Of a stretch of 64,000 bases of DNA, positions 31,901 to 40,091 are shown piece by piece (within the stretch, counting starts at the first letter, position 1; each line of letters begins with the position of its first letter). The notes under the pieces were generated by a model. It did not search any database and was not told the DNA's origin. It saw only the letters and a program-made list of their open reading frames with translations. Both the position numbers and the translations under genes were made by a program. The stretch is from Arthrobacter sp. efr-133-TYG-118 (GTDB lineage: Bacteria; Actinomycetota; Actinomycetes; Actinomycetales; Micrococcaceae), in the NCBI RefSeq assembly GCF_030209755.1, contig NZ_JARVRH010000022.1, forward strand, positions 117,886-181,885, written 5' to 3'.

Positions 31901-31918
31901 GCTGGCTGGACGGGACAA
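28916..31918 (-). CDS. UPF0182 family large membrane protein
   Basis: The 1000-residue protein has an N-terminal block of about seven membrane spans (about residues 20-310) and a very large extracytoplasmic region, ending in an acidic to Ser/Pro/Thr-rich tail (from about 885). Length and the segment MTRSAYGLDKIKV with FSQLEQYRPYYQFP are typical of UPF0182, a conserved actinobacterial family of unknown function. The start is TTG 31918 (MSRPAST), with AGGT eight bases upstream. It follows the YlbL-type protease gene, the same order as Rv3193c-Rv3194c in M. tuberculosis. Two palindromes at 31991-32029 separate the genes. Confidence 0.92.
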   Translation of the reverse strand: MSRPASTSPPGRPQRRRGALTPTLIIVAVAVVGFIFFANVWTDVLWYQQLGFFEVYFKENLARILIFLAGFVLMFAPVFYAIRVAYHARPVYAPDSEARDNLNRYQAQLEPVRRVVMIGIPVLFGLFAGSAAASQWQAVLLFFNQVPFGQTDPQFGLDISFYLMTLPFLGFITGFLMSVVVIAGIAGILTHYLYGSIRLMERGIFTSRAAQIHLAVTGAVFLLLLGVNFWLDVYSTVQNNGGHWAGALYTDVNAVIPTKTILAVAAGLVAILFIVAAVIGRWRLPVIGTAMLIITSILAGGVYPWVIQQFQVRPSEQTLENKYIDRNIAMTRSAYGLDKIKVSPYNATTDAKTGALAKDAQTAANIRLLDPNLVSSAFSQLEQYRPYYQFPKALNVDRYTVDGKTQDTVIAVRELNQDGLNASQQTWVNRHIVYTHGYGVVAAKGNTFTVDGKPDFLLSGIPSMGTLGSDASYQPRIYFGEDSPDYSVVGAPDGAPHREQDRPAGKDTSTETQYTFTGNGGPNVGNWFNRLLYSIKFQSSDLLLSDGVNEKSQILYDRTPRERVEKVAPYLTVDGSAYPAVVDGRVKWIVDGYTTSQYFPYSQQQQLGNATADSQTTSGRTAALPNSTVNYIRNSVKATVDAYDGSVTLYAWDDQDPILKSWEKIFPTTVKPYSEMSGQLMSHVRYPEDLFKVQRELLGRYHVTNADSFYQNNDAWSVPNDPTVTDPVRQPPFYMSLQMPDQTKPAFQLTSSFIPQVVNGAARNILYGFLAADSDAGSQKGVKADTYGQLRLLQLPTDTQVPGPGQAQNKFNSDPEVSRELNLLRQGASDVLNGNLLTLPVGGGLLYVQPVYLKSTGETSYPTLQRVLVAFGDKVGFAPTLDGALKILFGGDSGASAGDSANNGQTPTPPGTTTPPAAADAQAQLKAALDQANKAIQDGQAALAKGDFAGYGAQQSILSAAIQKALDAESRLGVTPAPSASPSPSASPLPTPSSSPSPSK

Positions 31919-31990
31919 ACTCGATACCTCATCGCTGGTCGTCAGTTAACGGTCATCAGTGCGTGTGTTCGTCGGCCCCGGTGCCGGGTG

Positions 31991-32029
31991 CTAATGGCGG
32001 AGGCCGTCATTAGTGCCACGAGTGGCACT
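31991..32029 (-). terminator. Two adjacent palindromes between the YlbL-type and UPF0182 genes
   Basis: AGTGCCAC (32012-32019) and GTGGCACT (32022-32029) are a perfect inverted repeat around GA. It overlaps a second near-palindrome, CTAATGGCGG (31991-32000) against CCGTCATTAG (32004-32013). They follow the protease stop by about 22 bases. Neither has a T-run, so they may be a terminator or competing mRNA structures. Confidence 0.5.
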
Positions 32030-32051
32030 GGAGCTAAGTTCCATCATCAGT

Positions 32052-33269
32052 CTAGTTGTTGGAGCATGTCGGGAGGCGGGACATGTCCTGGCCCGAGGCG
32101 AGTCGCTCGACGGCTGATTTTGCGTCCGCCAGAGTGTCCACTTTGACTACCCGCAGCCCGTCCGGAACGTGCCCTACGACCTCGTCGCAATTGGCGGCAG
32201 GCGCGAGGAAAAGCGTGGCGCCGCCGCTGCGGGCTCCGCGCATTTTCTGGGCGATTCCACCAATGGGTCCCACGGTGCCGTCCGGCGAAATGGTGCCGGT
32301 ACCGGCCACATGCTTGCCCCCCGTGAGGTCACCGGGGGTGATGCTATCGATGATGCCCAGTGCGAACATCATGCCGGCGCTCGGTCCGCCCACGTGGTCC
32401 AGGGAGATCTTGACGTCGAACGGGAACGTGAACTTGTACTGCAGCAGTACGCCCAGGATGTACTTGCCGTTTGAGCCCTTGCCGGGGGTAATGCTCACTG
32501 TCACGGGCTTGCCGTTCCGATCGACGACGACGGCGGCAGGCGCGCCCGCGCCGTCGGCCAGTGCGGTTTGGACGACGTTAAGGGACGTGACCGCCTTGCC
32601 GTTGATCGACGTAAAGACATCCCCTGTCTGGAGTTTGCCTGCGGAGGCCGAGCCGTCGGACAACCCTGCGACTGCAAGCTTCTGACCGTACGGAATGTTC
32701 TCTTCCTGGAGGGCCGAGGCAACAGCGTTCTCCTGGGAGGTAGTCATGGCAAGCGCGCTTTCCTGTTCGGATTGCTGCTTGGTGACGCCCTTGGGATAGA
32801 GAAGTTCTTCGGGGTATACGGCCTTGGAACCGTCCAGCCAGGCTTGGAAGGCCTCGAAAATGTTGACTGGTCCGTTCGGGCCGCCGTTGATGTAGACGGT
32901 GGTCAGATCCAGATTTCCTTTGGCGGGATACGTCGCGTGCCCAGTGATGCTAATGACCGGTTTGTTGTGGTCCGTGCCCAGGGTGTTGAACGTCGGTCCG
33001 GGGGATTCCACGACGTAGGGAACAGGGAGCACAGCCGCGGTGATACCCAACACAATGGTCAGAGCGCCGGAGACCAGCATCGCGACGTACCGTCCGTCGC
33101 GGCGCTGTGCCGGTTGGGGCGCGTCGGCCGGTTCCTGCCCTGGTTCCTGCGTTTGTGCGGAGTCCAGCACCGGGGAATGGCCTTGCGACGTCGGGATGTC
33201 CTGGGAGTTGGAGGGGCCGAGAGGCTGTCCGGGTTCCCCGGCAGCTCCGGGGCTCGGCAAACTAGTCAA
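32052..33269 (-). CDS. PDZ/Lon-type (YlbL family) membrane serine protease
   Basis: The 405-residue protein has a Pro/Gln-rich cytoplasmic tail (1-58), one membrane helix (about 61-85), a PDZ domain (about 195-265) and a C-terminal S16 Lon-like protease domain. The Ser/Lys dyad fits Ser297 (GGPSAGMM) and Lys342 (GGIAQKMRGA). It would cleave substrates at the outer membrane face; natural substrates in actinobacteria are not well known. The TTG start at 33269 is preceded by GGAGAGG. Orientation and neighbours match the Rv3194c locus. Confidence 0.92.
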   Translation of the reverse strand: MTSLPSPGAAGEPGQPLGPSNSQDIPTSQGHSPVLDSAQTQEPGQEPADAPQPAQRRDGRYVAMLVSGALTIVLGITAAVLPVPYVVESPGPTFNTLGTDHNKPVISITGHATYPAKGNLDLTTVYINGGPNGPVNIFEAFQAWLDGSKAVYPEELLYPKGVTKQQSEQESALAMTTSQENAVASALQEENIPYGQKLAVAGLSDGSASAGKLQTGDVFTSINGKAVTSLNVVQTALADGAGAPAAVVVDRNGKPVTVSITPGKGSNGKYILGVLLQYKFTFPFDVKISLDHVGGPSAGMMFALGIIDSITPGDLTGGKHVAGTGTISPDGTVGPIGGIAQKMRGARSGGATLFLAPAANCDEVVGHVPDGLRVVKVDTLADAKSAVERLASGQDMSRLPTCSNN

Positions 33270-33485
33270 TGAAAGACCTCTCCGCGCCGGGAACCGTGTG
33301 CCCTACGCTACCGTTTCGGCCCCTCAGGGTGGAGGCCAGTAAACATACCAACGATCCACCCTACTTTGCTGTGCCCGCCGGAGGTGCTTTGCCTAGAGCG
33401 AACGACGCGTTCTTGAGGCAGACAGCCCCCGGGCATCGCGGTACCTTGAAAGTGATCACCAGTCACACCGACGATCGGCGGCACC

Positions 33486-34931
33486 ATGACCTCCAACCCC
33501 AATACCCCCTCCAATGGAGACGACTCACCCGTGGATCCCTTGGCAGAAATGCTGAAGAACCTGATGGGCGGGCAAGGCATGGGCAACATCGACCCCGCCG
33601 AACTGGCAAAGGCCGCAGGGCTGCCAAACGACCCCAACATGCTGCAGCAGATGTTCGCCCAAGTGCAGGCCATGATGAGCTCCACTTCCGAAGGCCCTGT
33701 CAATTGGCAGCTCGCCCACGAGAATGCCCGTCGTGTTGCCGCTGCCGGCACGGATCCGTCGGTGAATGCCGTGCAGGCCCGGGAAGTCGACGAGGCGCTT
33801 CGGCTCGCGGAACTCTGGTTGGATCCGGTCACCGATCTCCAGGCAACGGGCCTCATCGGCCGCGCCTGGTCCCGCGCCGAATGGGTGGAAGCCACCCTCG
33901 CTACGTGGAAACGACTCACGGAGCCGGTGGCCAACAGCATCGCCAATGCCCTATCGGACGCTCTAACCCAGCAGATGCCGGAAGAAATGAAGGCCATGAT
34001 GGGTGGCACCTCGTCCATGTTGCAGAACATGGGTGGGGCAATCTTCGGCATGCAACTGGGTCAGGCCATCGGGGCCCTGTCCGCCGAGGTGGTCAGCTCT
34101 ACCGACATCGGCGTTCCACTCGCTGATCTCGAGATGGCATTGCTGCCGGCCAATGTGGCGAAGTTCGGCGAAGGCCTGAGCGTCCCCGAGAATGACGTCC
34201 GGTTGTTCCTCGCAGTCCGCGAAGCCGCGCATGCCCGGCTCTTTGTGCAGGTTCCATGGCTGCGGGGCCATCTCCTCGCGGCGATCGAAGCCTATGCCCG
34301 CGGCATCCACATCGACCTGTCCCGCGTCGAGGACCTCGCCCGGGACCTGGATCCCGGCAACCCCGAGGGAATTCAAGAAGCCCTCTCCCAAGGGGTGTTC
34401 ACGCCCGAGCGCACTCCCGAACAATCGGCTGCCCTGGAGAAACTCGAAACAGCCCTGGCGCTGGTTGAGGGCTGGGTGGACGAACTCACGGCTGCTGCCA
34501 CCGAGAATGTGCTGCCATCCGCCGTCGCACTCCGCGAGACGGTGCGGAGGCGCCGCGCCACGGGAGGACCCGCTGAACACGCGTTCTCCTCGCTGGTGGG
34601 ACTCGAGCTGCGCCCGCGGCGCCTGCGCGAAGCCGCCACGCTGTGGGCGGCGCTGAAGGACGAACGTGGAATCGCCGGCCGCGATGCGATCTGGCAGCAC
34701 CCCGATTTGCTCCCCACGGCGCATGACCTCGACGACCCGGCGGGCTTCACCGAACGGCGCCGCCTGGCTGAAGCCAGCGACACCGAAGTGGATGATGCAC
34801 TGCAAAAGCTCCTTGAAGGTGGCTACGACGCTCCGAAGGATGAGGGGAACACAGAGGGCACCCCGGAGGCTCCGAAACCTGAAGACGGAGACTCCCCTGA
34901 CAACACTGAACCCGGGGAGCCCAAGGCCTAG
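33486..34931 (+). CDS. DUF2342 zinc-metalloprotease-like protein
   Basis: The 481-residue protein belongs to the DUF2342 family (putative hydrolase, F420-associated group). A helical N-terminus (1-90) leads to a core with VREAAHARLFVQVPWLRGHLLAAIEAYARGI, which has the EAAHxRLF pattern in place of a classical HExxH, and an acidic Pro/Glu-rich tail (from about 440). The catalytic function is unproven. The ATG at 33486 has no strong Shine-Dalgarno sequence. Its position between the YlbL-type protease and the UvrD2 cluster equals Rv3195 in M. tuberculosis. The 216-bp upstream spacer holds no recognised motif. Confidence 0.88.
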   Translation: MTSNPNTPSNGDDSPVDPLAEMLKNLMGGQGMGNIDPAELAKAAGLPNDPNMLQQMFAQVQAMMSSTSEGPVNWQLAHENARRVAAAGTDPSVNAVQAREVDEALRLAELWLDPVTDLQATGLIGRAWSRAEWVEATLATWKRLTEPVANSIANALSDALTQQMPEEMKAMMGGTSSMLQNMGGAIFGMQLGQAIGALSAEVVSSTDIGVPLADLEMALLPANVAKFGEGLSVPENDVRLFLAVREAAHARLFVQVPWLRGHLLAAIEAYARGIHIDLSRVEDLARDLDPGNPEGIQEALSQGVFTPERTPEQSAALEKLETALALVEGWVDELTAAATENVLPSAVALRETVRRRRATGGPAEHAFSSLVGLELRPRRLREAATLWAALKDERGIAGRDAIWQHPDLLPTAHDLDDPAGFTERRRLAEASDTEVDDALQKLLEGGYDAPKDEGNTEGTPEAPKPEDGDSPDNTEPGEPKA

Positions 34932-34945
34932 CGCTCCTGAAAGGC

Positions 34946-35575
34946 CTAGCCGGCGTCGGCGTCCCAGCCTCCGGCTGGTGCGTCGGCGCCTTCTTCATCC
35001 GGTCCAAACCCTCGCGACGTCGCAAAAGCGACGCCCTCCAGGAACGCCTTGGCCCGCTGCGTTTCGGGGTACGCCTCGAGCAAACGCCAGAACGCGGCGT
35101 TGTGCCCGGCCACCAGCAGATGCGCGAGTTCGTGGAGCAATACGTAGTCGATCACCCATTGCGGCATCGTTTGGAGCTTGTCCGAAAGCCGGATAGTCCC
35201 GTCCGCCGGGGTTGCCGACCCCCACCGTGACTTCTGGTTGCTGACCCAGCGGACCGACGTCGGGGTGGCACGCCCGCCTAGATACCTTGAGGAAAGTTCC
35301 GCGGCATGTCCGGCAAGGGCTGCATCACTCGCGGGTCTCCGCCTGCCGGCGCCCTGGGCACCCCTCTCCCCTTGGCGCTTGAGCTTGTCCAGCATCCGCC
35401 GGACCCATTCGCCCTCCTGCGCCTTCGTGAAGTGGGCAGGGATCGCCACAACGGCGTTCCCGTCCTCCCAGAAGGCCGCCACAGTACGACGGCGGCGGGC
35501 CGAGCGACGGACGACGACGGGCGCGCCGTCGTCGGTGGTCAGCGGCAAAGCGGGCTGTCCCGCGATCCGCGGCAC
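34946..35575 (-). CDS. YgjP-like zinc metallopeptidase domain protein (DUF45)
   Basis: The 209-residue protein has the motif LLHELAHLLVAGHNAAFWRLL, with HELAH plus a downstream His, as in YgjP/M48-like zinc metallopeptidases, and the family segment NQKSRWGSATPADGTIRLS. A cytosolic role is likely because there is no signal or membrane span. The GTG start at 35575 overlaps the last base of the uvrD2 stop (TAGTG), so the two are translationally coupled. Its substrate is unknown. Confidence 0.86.
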   Translation of the reverse strand: MPRIAGQPALPLTTDDGAPVVVRRSARRRRTVAAFWEDGNAVVAIPAHFTKAQEGEWVRRMLDKLKRQGERGAQGAGRRRPASDAALAGHAAELSSRYLGGRATPTSVRWVSNQKSRWGSATPADGTIRLSDKLQTMPQWVIDYVLLHELAHLLVAGHNAAFWRLLEAYPETQRAKAFLEGVAFATSRGFGPDEEGADAPAGGWDADAG

Positions 35576-37707
35576 TAGGCAGTCCCGTTCTCGACCAGAA
35601 CTGCCAGCACGGCTTCGCCGTACTTTTCCAGTTTGGAAGGCCCGACACCAGCGAGTTGCGCCAGTTCCTCAAGGGACGCCGGCCGGGCCTCTGCGATGGC
35701 CGTCAACGTCGCGTCCGTGAAGACCACATAGGCGGGAACATCGTTGCTCAGGGCCTCTTCCTTGCGCCATTGCCGCAAAGCCTCAAAGGTCTGTTCCTCG
35801 TACGTTGGCGGGCATTGGCTGCAGCGACCCACTTTGCGCTCGGCGCCAGTGGCGAGCATCGTGCCGCAGACCCTGCACGACGCCGGTGCTGCCGCCTTGC
35901 GCCGTGGCGTGGCGCGGCTGCGCGCGCTGGCTCCGAGCACGGAATCGGGGCGGAGCCCGTCGAGGAAGCGCGAAGGCTTGCGGTTGGCGCGGCCACCAGG
36001 CGTGCGGGCCGTGGACCAGGACAGGTTCAGGTGCTCGCGTGCCCGCGTGATCCCGACGTAGAGCAGACGGCGTTCCTCGTCCACGCTCTCGGGGGTGTCG
36101 GCGAAGGAAATGGGCATAAGGCCCTCGCTCAAGCCCACCAGGAACACGGCATCCCATTCCAGGCCCTTCGCGGCGTGGAGCGATGCGAGTGTAACGCCTT
36201 GGACTGTCGGGGCGTGCTGGGCCACCGAACGCTCCTGGAGTTCGTTGACGAATTCCATCAACGTGAATTCCGGCCCGCGGCTAATTGCGAGTTCGTCCGC
36301 GAGGGCCACGAGCGCGGCCAGGGACTCCCAGCGTTCGCGGAGGGCACCGCCGCTATGCGGGGCGGCATCCGTGTAGCCGAGCGAAGCCACGATGTCCCGG
36401 ACCAGTTGGCCCAGTGGCTCCTTGGCCGAATCCTCGGCTACCGCACGCGTGGCGGCGCGCAGCTGCAGGATGGCGTCCCGGACTTCCTTGCGCGCGAAGA
36501 ACCGCTCACCACCCCGGAGCTGGTAGCCGATGCCCGCCGAGGCAAGAGCTTGCTCGTACGCTTCCGATTGGCCGTTGGTGCGGAAGAGCACAGCGATCTC
36601 GCTCGCCTTGGTTCCGGCGTCGATCAATTCCCGGATCCGGCCCGCGACAACCGCCGCCTCTGCCTCATCGTCCGGGCATTCCATGAACCGCGGTTCCGGT
36701 CCGGCCGGGCGCTGGGCCACCAACTGCAGGGGTTTGGCCCAAGCGGCGTCGGCAACCGTTCCACCACTGCGGCGGGACCCGAGGAGATCGTTGGCGAGCT
36801 TCACGACTTGGGGCGTGGAACGGTAGTCGCGAACCAGCTTGACGACCGTCGCCGACGGGTAATGGCCCTTGAATCCAAGGAGATGCTTGGGAGAGGCTCC
36901 CGTGAACGAATAGATGGTCTGGCTGGAGTCGCCCACCACGCAGAGTTCGTCGCGGCCGCCAAGCCAAAGTTCAAGAAGCCGCTGTTGCAACGGAGAAACG
37001 TCCTGGTACTCGTCCACCACAAAGTGCCGGTACTGCTCGCGGACCGTAGCTGCCACTTTCGGGTCTTCCTGAAGGATGCCCACCGTGATCAACAGGACGT
37101 CCTCGAAGTCGATCACGTTGCGGTCCGTCTTCACGTCCTCGTAAGACTGGAAAACCCGCGCGACGGCGGTGAGGTCGAAGCCACCCGGAGTGCCGCGGTC
37201 TTGGGCGTTCTCAAGGTAGTTGGCCGGCGTCAGCATGGAAACCTTGGCCCACTCGATCTCCGCCGCAAGGTCACGGATGGAGGCGCGATCGGTACTCAGC
37301 CGGAGCCGCCGCGCGGCTTCAGCGATCATGTTCGCCTTGTGGTCCAGCAAGTTCGGCAGGACGCCGCCGACCGCCTGTGGCCAGAAGAACTGCAGTTGCC
37401 TGAGCGCAGCGGCGTGAAAGGTGCGTGCCTGGACGTTTCCGACGCCGAGATCCCGCAGCCGGCTGCGCATCTCGGCGGCGGCCCGGGACGTGAAGGTGAC
37501 GGCCAGGAGGCGCTGCGGGCTGTAGACACCGGAGTGCACACCATAGGCAATGCGGTGCGTAATGGCCCGGGTTTTTCCCGTACCCGCTCCGGCGAGGACG
37601 CACATGGGACCGCTAAGGTTGCTGGCGACTTCCCGCTGCTCGGCGTCAAGGCCGCCGAGAATCCGGTCCTCGAGCGAAACGGTGTCGCTGAAAATACCGT
37701 CTGTCAC
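35575..37707 (-). CDS. uvrD2: ATP-dependent DNA helicase UvrD2
   Basis: The 710-residue SF1A 3'-5' helicase has Walker A GAGTGKT (40-46), Walker B DEYQD, GDSSQTIYSFTGA, the motif LASLHAAKGLEWDAVFL and motif VI VGITRAREHL. A four-Cys element (CRVCG..CSQCP) and a C-terminal HRDC domain (about 640-705) follow; this arrangement is diagnostic of UvrD2. It likely unwinds DNA during repair and replication. GTG 37707 overlaps the nudC stop by 4 bases (GTGA), and its own stop overlaps the metallopeptidase start. In M. tuberculosis a mycoredoxin gene lies between nudC and uvrD2; here it is absent. Confidence 0.95.
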   Translation of the reverse strand: MTDGIFSDTVSLEDRILGGLDAEQREVASNLSGPMCVLAGAGTGKTRAITHRIAYGVHSGVYSPQRLLAVTFTSRAAAEMRSRLRDLGVGNVQARTFHAAALRQLQFFWPQAVGGVLPNLLDHKANMIAEAARRLRLSTDRASIRDLAAEIEWAKVSMLTPANYLENAQDRGTPGGFDLTAVARVFQSYEDVKTDRNVIDFEDVLLITVGILQEDPKVAATVREQYRHFVVDEYQDVSPLQQRLLELWLGGRDELCVVGDSSQTIYSFTGASPKHLLGFKGHYPSATVVKLVRDYRSTPQVVKLANDLLGSRRSGGTVADAAWAKPLQLVAQRPAGPEPRFMECPDDEAEAAVVAGRIRELIDAGTKASEIAVLFRTNGQSEAYEQALASAGIGYQLRGGERFFARKEVRDAILQLRAATRAVAEDSAKEPLGQLVRDIVASLGYTDAAPHSGGALRERWESLAALVALADELAISRGPEFTLMEFVNELQERSVAQHAPTVQGVTLASLHAAKGLEWDAVFLVGLSEGLMPISFADTPESVDEERRLLYVGITRAREHLNLSWSTARTPGGRANRKPSRFLDGLRPDSVLGASARSRATPRRKAAAPASCRVCGTMLATGAERKVGRCSQCPPTYEEQTFEALRQWRKEEALSNDVPAYVVFTDATLTAIAEARPASLEELAQLAGVGPSKLEKYGEAVLAVLVENGTA

Positions 37708-38690
37708 TGCTGGAGGTCCTCGATGACGCCGCCGTACCAGTGCTCGATCAGGGAACGCGCAATCGAGAGCCTCGTGGAGATCGTGATCTCGCCGCTGAGC
37801 ACTGCTGCCTGGAGTTCCGCACGGCTGAACCAGCGGGCGCGGGTGACTTCGACGCCGTCGGGCCGGGCCTCGACGTCGTCCGTTGTTGCAGTGAACCCGA
37901 GCATCAGCGAGGCCGGAAACGGCCACGACTGCGAGCCAAGGTACTGGCAAGCGGTGACCCGCACACCCACTTCTTCCCCGATTTCGCGAACCACGGCCTG
38001 TTCAAGCGATTCCCCGGGCTCAACGAAGCCGGCCAGCGTGGAGTAGTTCTTGGCGTCCAGCGGCCCTCCTCCACCCAGGAGCAGCCTGCCGTCGGAACCG
38101 ACAACGGTGACGATGATGGCCGGATCGGTCCTCGGATAGTGCTCCGATTTATCCCGCGGGCACCGCCGAACCCAGCCGCCGGCTTCGATTTCCGTGGGAG
38201 TTCCACACTGCGGGCAGTGGGTATGGGTGGCATGCCAATTGGAAATGGCGCTGGCCTCGACAAACAAGGCCGTGTCCATGGCACCGAGGCGGGCGGCGAC
38301 CTCCCGGAATCCCGCCCAGGAGCCGTCGGCCGGAAGGCCTGCGGCTCCAGGCGAAACCGGCTCGGCGGGCACAAAGAGGACGATTGGTGTTTGCTCCGGG
38401 ACAGAGGAAGCAGCAAGGGTCCGGCCGAGATAAATGGCAGTGAGCGGTCCACCGGCGGCCTGAAGGGTTTCGAAGAGCGGCGCGGCGTCGCCCAGCCACA
38501 GCGTGTCCCCCACGACGAGGGCTTGGCGCTGCGACAACACCATGGCCTTGGCCGAACCTGAGGAGATCACTTCGCCAAGCATGCCCGGCGTCAGGCGTTC
38601 GGCAGATCCGCGGTCAACCATGGCAGGGCGCACCGGAAGAACGGTATCGATAAGGTGGTTTGCCGGCGCCTGGAACTCGGTGAAACTCAT
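37704..38690 (-). CDS. nudC: NAD+ diphosphatase NudC (NADH pyrophosphatase, Nudix)
   Basis: The 328-residue Nudix enzyme hydrolyses NADH and can remove NAD caps from RNA. The Nudix box GFVEPGESLEQAVVREIGEEVG is intact apart from normal variation, preceded by a zinc-binding segment CPQCG..CP in which the fourth Cys of the E. coli protein is not conserved. SQSWPFPASLM is the NudC family signature. I choose ATG 38690 (MSFTEF), preceded by GGTAGG; the frame is open to 38726. It is the first gene of the nudC-uvrD2-metallopeptidase operon and is divergent from the phosphotransferase gene. Confidence 0.94.
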   Translation of the reverse strand: MSFTEFQAPANHLIDTVLPVRPAMVDRGSAERLTPGMLGEVISSGSAKAMVLSQRQALVVGDTLWLGDAAPLFETLQAAGGPLTAIYLGRTLAASSVPEQTPIVLFVPAEPVSPGAAGLPADGSWAGFREVAARLGAMDTALFVEASAISNWHATHTHCPQCGTPTEIEAGGWVRRCPRDKSEHYPRTDPAIIVTVVGSDGRLLLGGGGPLDAKNYSTLAGFVEPGESLEQAVVREIGEEVGVRVTACQYLGSQSWPFPASLMLGFTATTDDVEARPDGVEVTRARWFSRAELQAAVLSGEITISTRLSIARSLIEHWYGGVIEDLQQ

Positions 38691-38833
38691 GTACCTACCG
38701 TACTGACTCGCACCGACAATTGACATTTGGATCTTTCAGCAATGCACGCCCCTGGATGCTGTTTTCCAGCGGATCTCAAGACTCGCCGCACTACATCGCT
38801 GCCAGAGGCGCTTGTCAATCTACCGTGGAATAC

Positions 38834-40057
38834 GTGAGAAGAACACCGTTCGAACTGGCCGCTGTAGCTACTGCGGCGGTGCCCGGCCTGACGCCGATGG
38901 CCGCCGCCTCCGCCCCGGACGATGCCGCCGATTTCGATTCGGCGCTTCTGCTGGATTCGGAGGGCAAGCGATGGCGCGTCCGTTCGCCGCGCCATCCGGA
39001 AGCCAGCGCCCGGCTGGAGACAGAGTTCATGATCCTGCGGGCTTTCGCGCCGGCGATCCGGGCCGAGCTGCCTTTTCTCATGCCCACTGTGGCCGGAACG
39101 GTGCGCCAAGGCGCGCTGAGCACATTTGTCTACACCCACTTGGCCGGGGCCACACGGAGCATCGAAGAGTTGTCGAGCTGCAGTGATGCCTTGGCCAAGG
39201 AGATCGGTGCGGCTCTGGCTGCCGTCCATGACCTCCCCCAATCCCTCGTCAATAACGCCGATCTTCCCAGCTACACGGCCAACGAATTCCGCCAGCGCAA
39301 GTTGAACGAGCTGGATCAAGCCGCCACCACGGGCAAGATTCCGCCGGCCCTGCTGCGTCGCTGGGAGCATGCACTGGAGGACGTGGCGCTTTGGCGCTTC
39401 AACCCGTGCGTAGTCCATGGCGACCTCCACGAAGACAATATGCTGATCGACGGCGACAGCGTGACGGCAGTGACGGGGTGGACCGATCTGCGCATCGGCG
39501 ATCCCGCCGATGACTTCGCCTGGCTCGTGGCGTCCAACGAACAGCGCTTCGTGGAGTCCGTACTGCGGCACTACACGGAAGCCCGGCGGGATACGCCTGA
39601 CGGCCACCTGCTGCGACGCTCGGCACTTCTTGCCGAATTCGCCCTGGCCCAGTATCTCGTCAAGGCATTGGCCGCCGGTCACAGTGACATGACGGCAGAA
39701 GCCGAGGCGATGCTCAAATCCCTCGCCGACGACATCGAGGAGCAAAATGCGTTGGCAGCCGAGGAGGCCGAGGCCGCCGCGGCGGATATTGCCGCCGCGG
39801 CGGATATTGCCGCTGCAGAGCTTTCCGCCGCGGACGGGCCGGCAGCACCGGCAGTTGTCATGGCTTCGGAAGCCAAGGCCTCAGAGGGCGACTCAGCAAA
39901 GCCCGCGGTGAGTGTTACGGCCATCCCGGAGCCCGCGGGAGATTCGGCGAACGGCCCCGCCTCCACGCCGGAGGCGCCGTCCGAAGCGGACAACACCTCG
40001 ACGACGGCCCTCCAGATAGTGGAGTCGGCACCGCTCCAGGACGCCAAGGACCATTAG
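38834..40057 (+). CDS. Aminoglycoside/macrolide phosphotransferase-like kinase with Ala-rich tail
   Basis: The 407-residue protein has an APH-fold kinase domain (about 1-300) with the Brenner motif VVHGDLHEDNML and the metal-binding TDLRIGDPADDFAWL. The usual Asp before WTD is Gly (TGWTD). It resembles macrolide 2'-phosphotransferase-like proteins, but this chromosomal gene is a conserved actinobacterial neighbour of uvrD2/adnAB, so drug resistance should not be assumed. A 110-residue Ala/Glu/Ser-rich tail follows, containing two identical ADIAAA blocks. The start is uncertain: I prefer GTG 38834; GTG 38825 or ATG 38720 are in frame. Confidence 0.8.
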   Translation: MRRTPFELAAVATAAVPGLTPMAAASAPDDAADFDSALLLDSEGKRWRVRSPRHPEASARLETEFMILRAFAPAIRAELPFLMPTVAGTVRQGALSTFVYTHLAGATRSIEELSSCSDALAKEIGAALAAVHDLPQSLVNNADLPSYTANEFRQRKLNELDQAATTGKIPPALLRRWEHALEDVALWRFNPCVVHGDLHEDNMLIDGDSVTAVTGWTDLRIGDPADDFAWLVASNEQRFVESVLRHYTEARRDTPDGHLLRRSALLAEFALAQYLVKALAAGHSDMTAEAEAMLKSLADDIEEQNALAAEEAEAAAADIAAAADIAAAELSAADGPAAPAVVMASEAKASEGDSAKPAVSVTAIPEPAGDSANGPASTPEAPSEADNTSTTALQIVESAPLQDAKDH

Positions 40058-40091
40058 TCCGTCCCGGCCTAGCTATCGTGGTTTCGGCTAC

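Noticed and set aside
30611..32146. 511-codon plus-strand frame opposite the UPF0182 gene
   Set aside because: Antisense to a clear membrane protein and rich in Asp/Gly/His/Glu; a mirror of codon bias rather than a gene.
35656..38046. Long open frame (796 codons) on the plus strand opposite uvrD2/nudC
   Set aside because: It is antisense to two well-conserved genes, has a low-complexity Arg/Gly/Ala-rich translation and no domain; such frames are expected in high-GC DNA.
38834..40057. Phosphotransferase gene as an acquired antibiotic-resistance gene
   Set aside because: It sits in a conserved chromosomal repair neighbourhood with no mobile element nearby, so acquisition is not supported.
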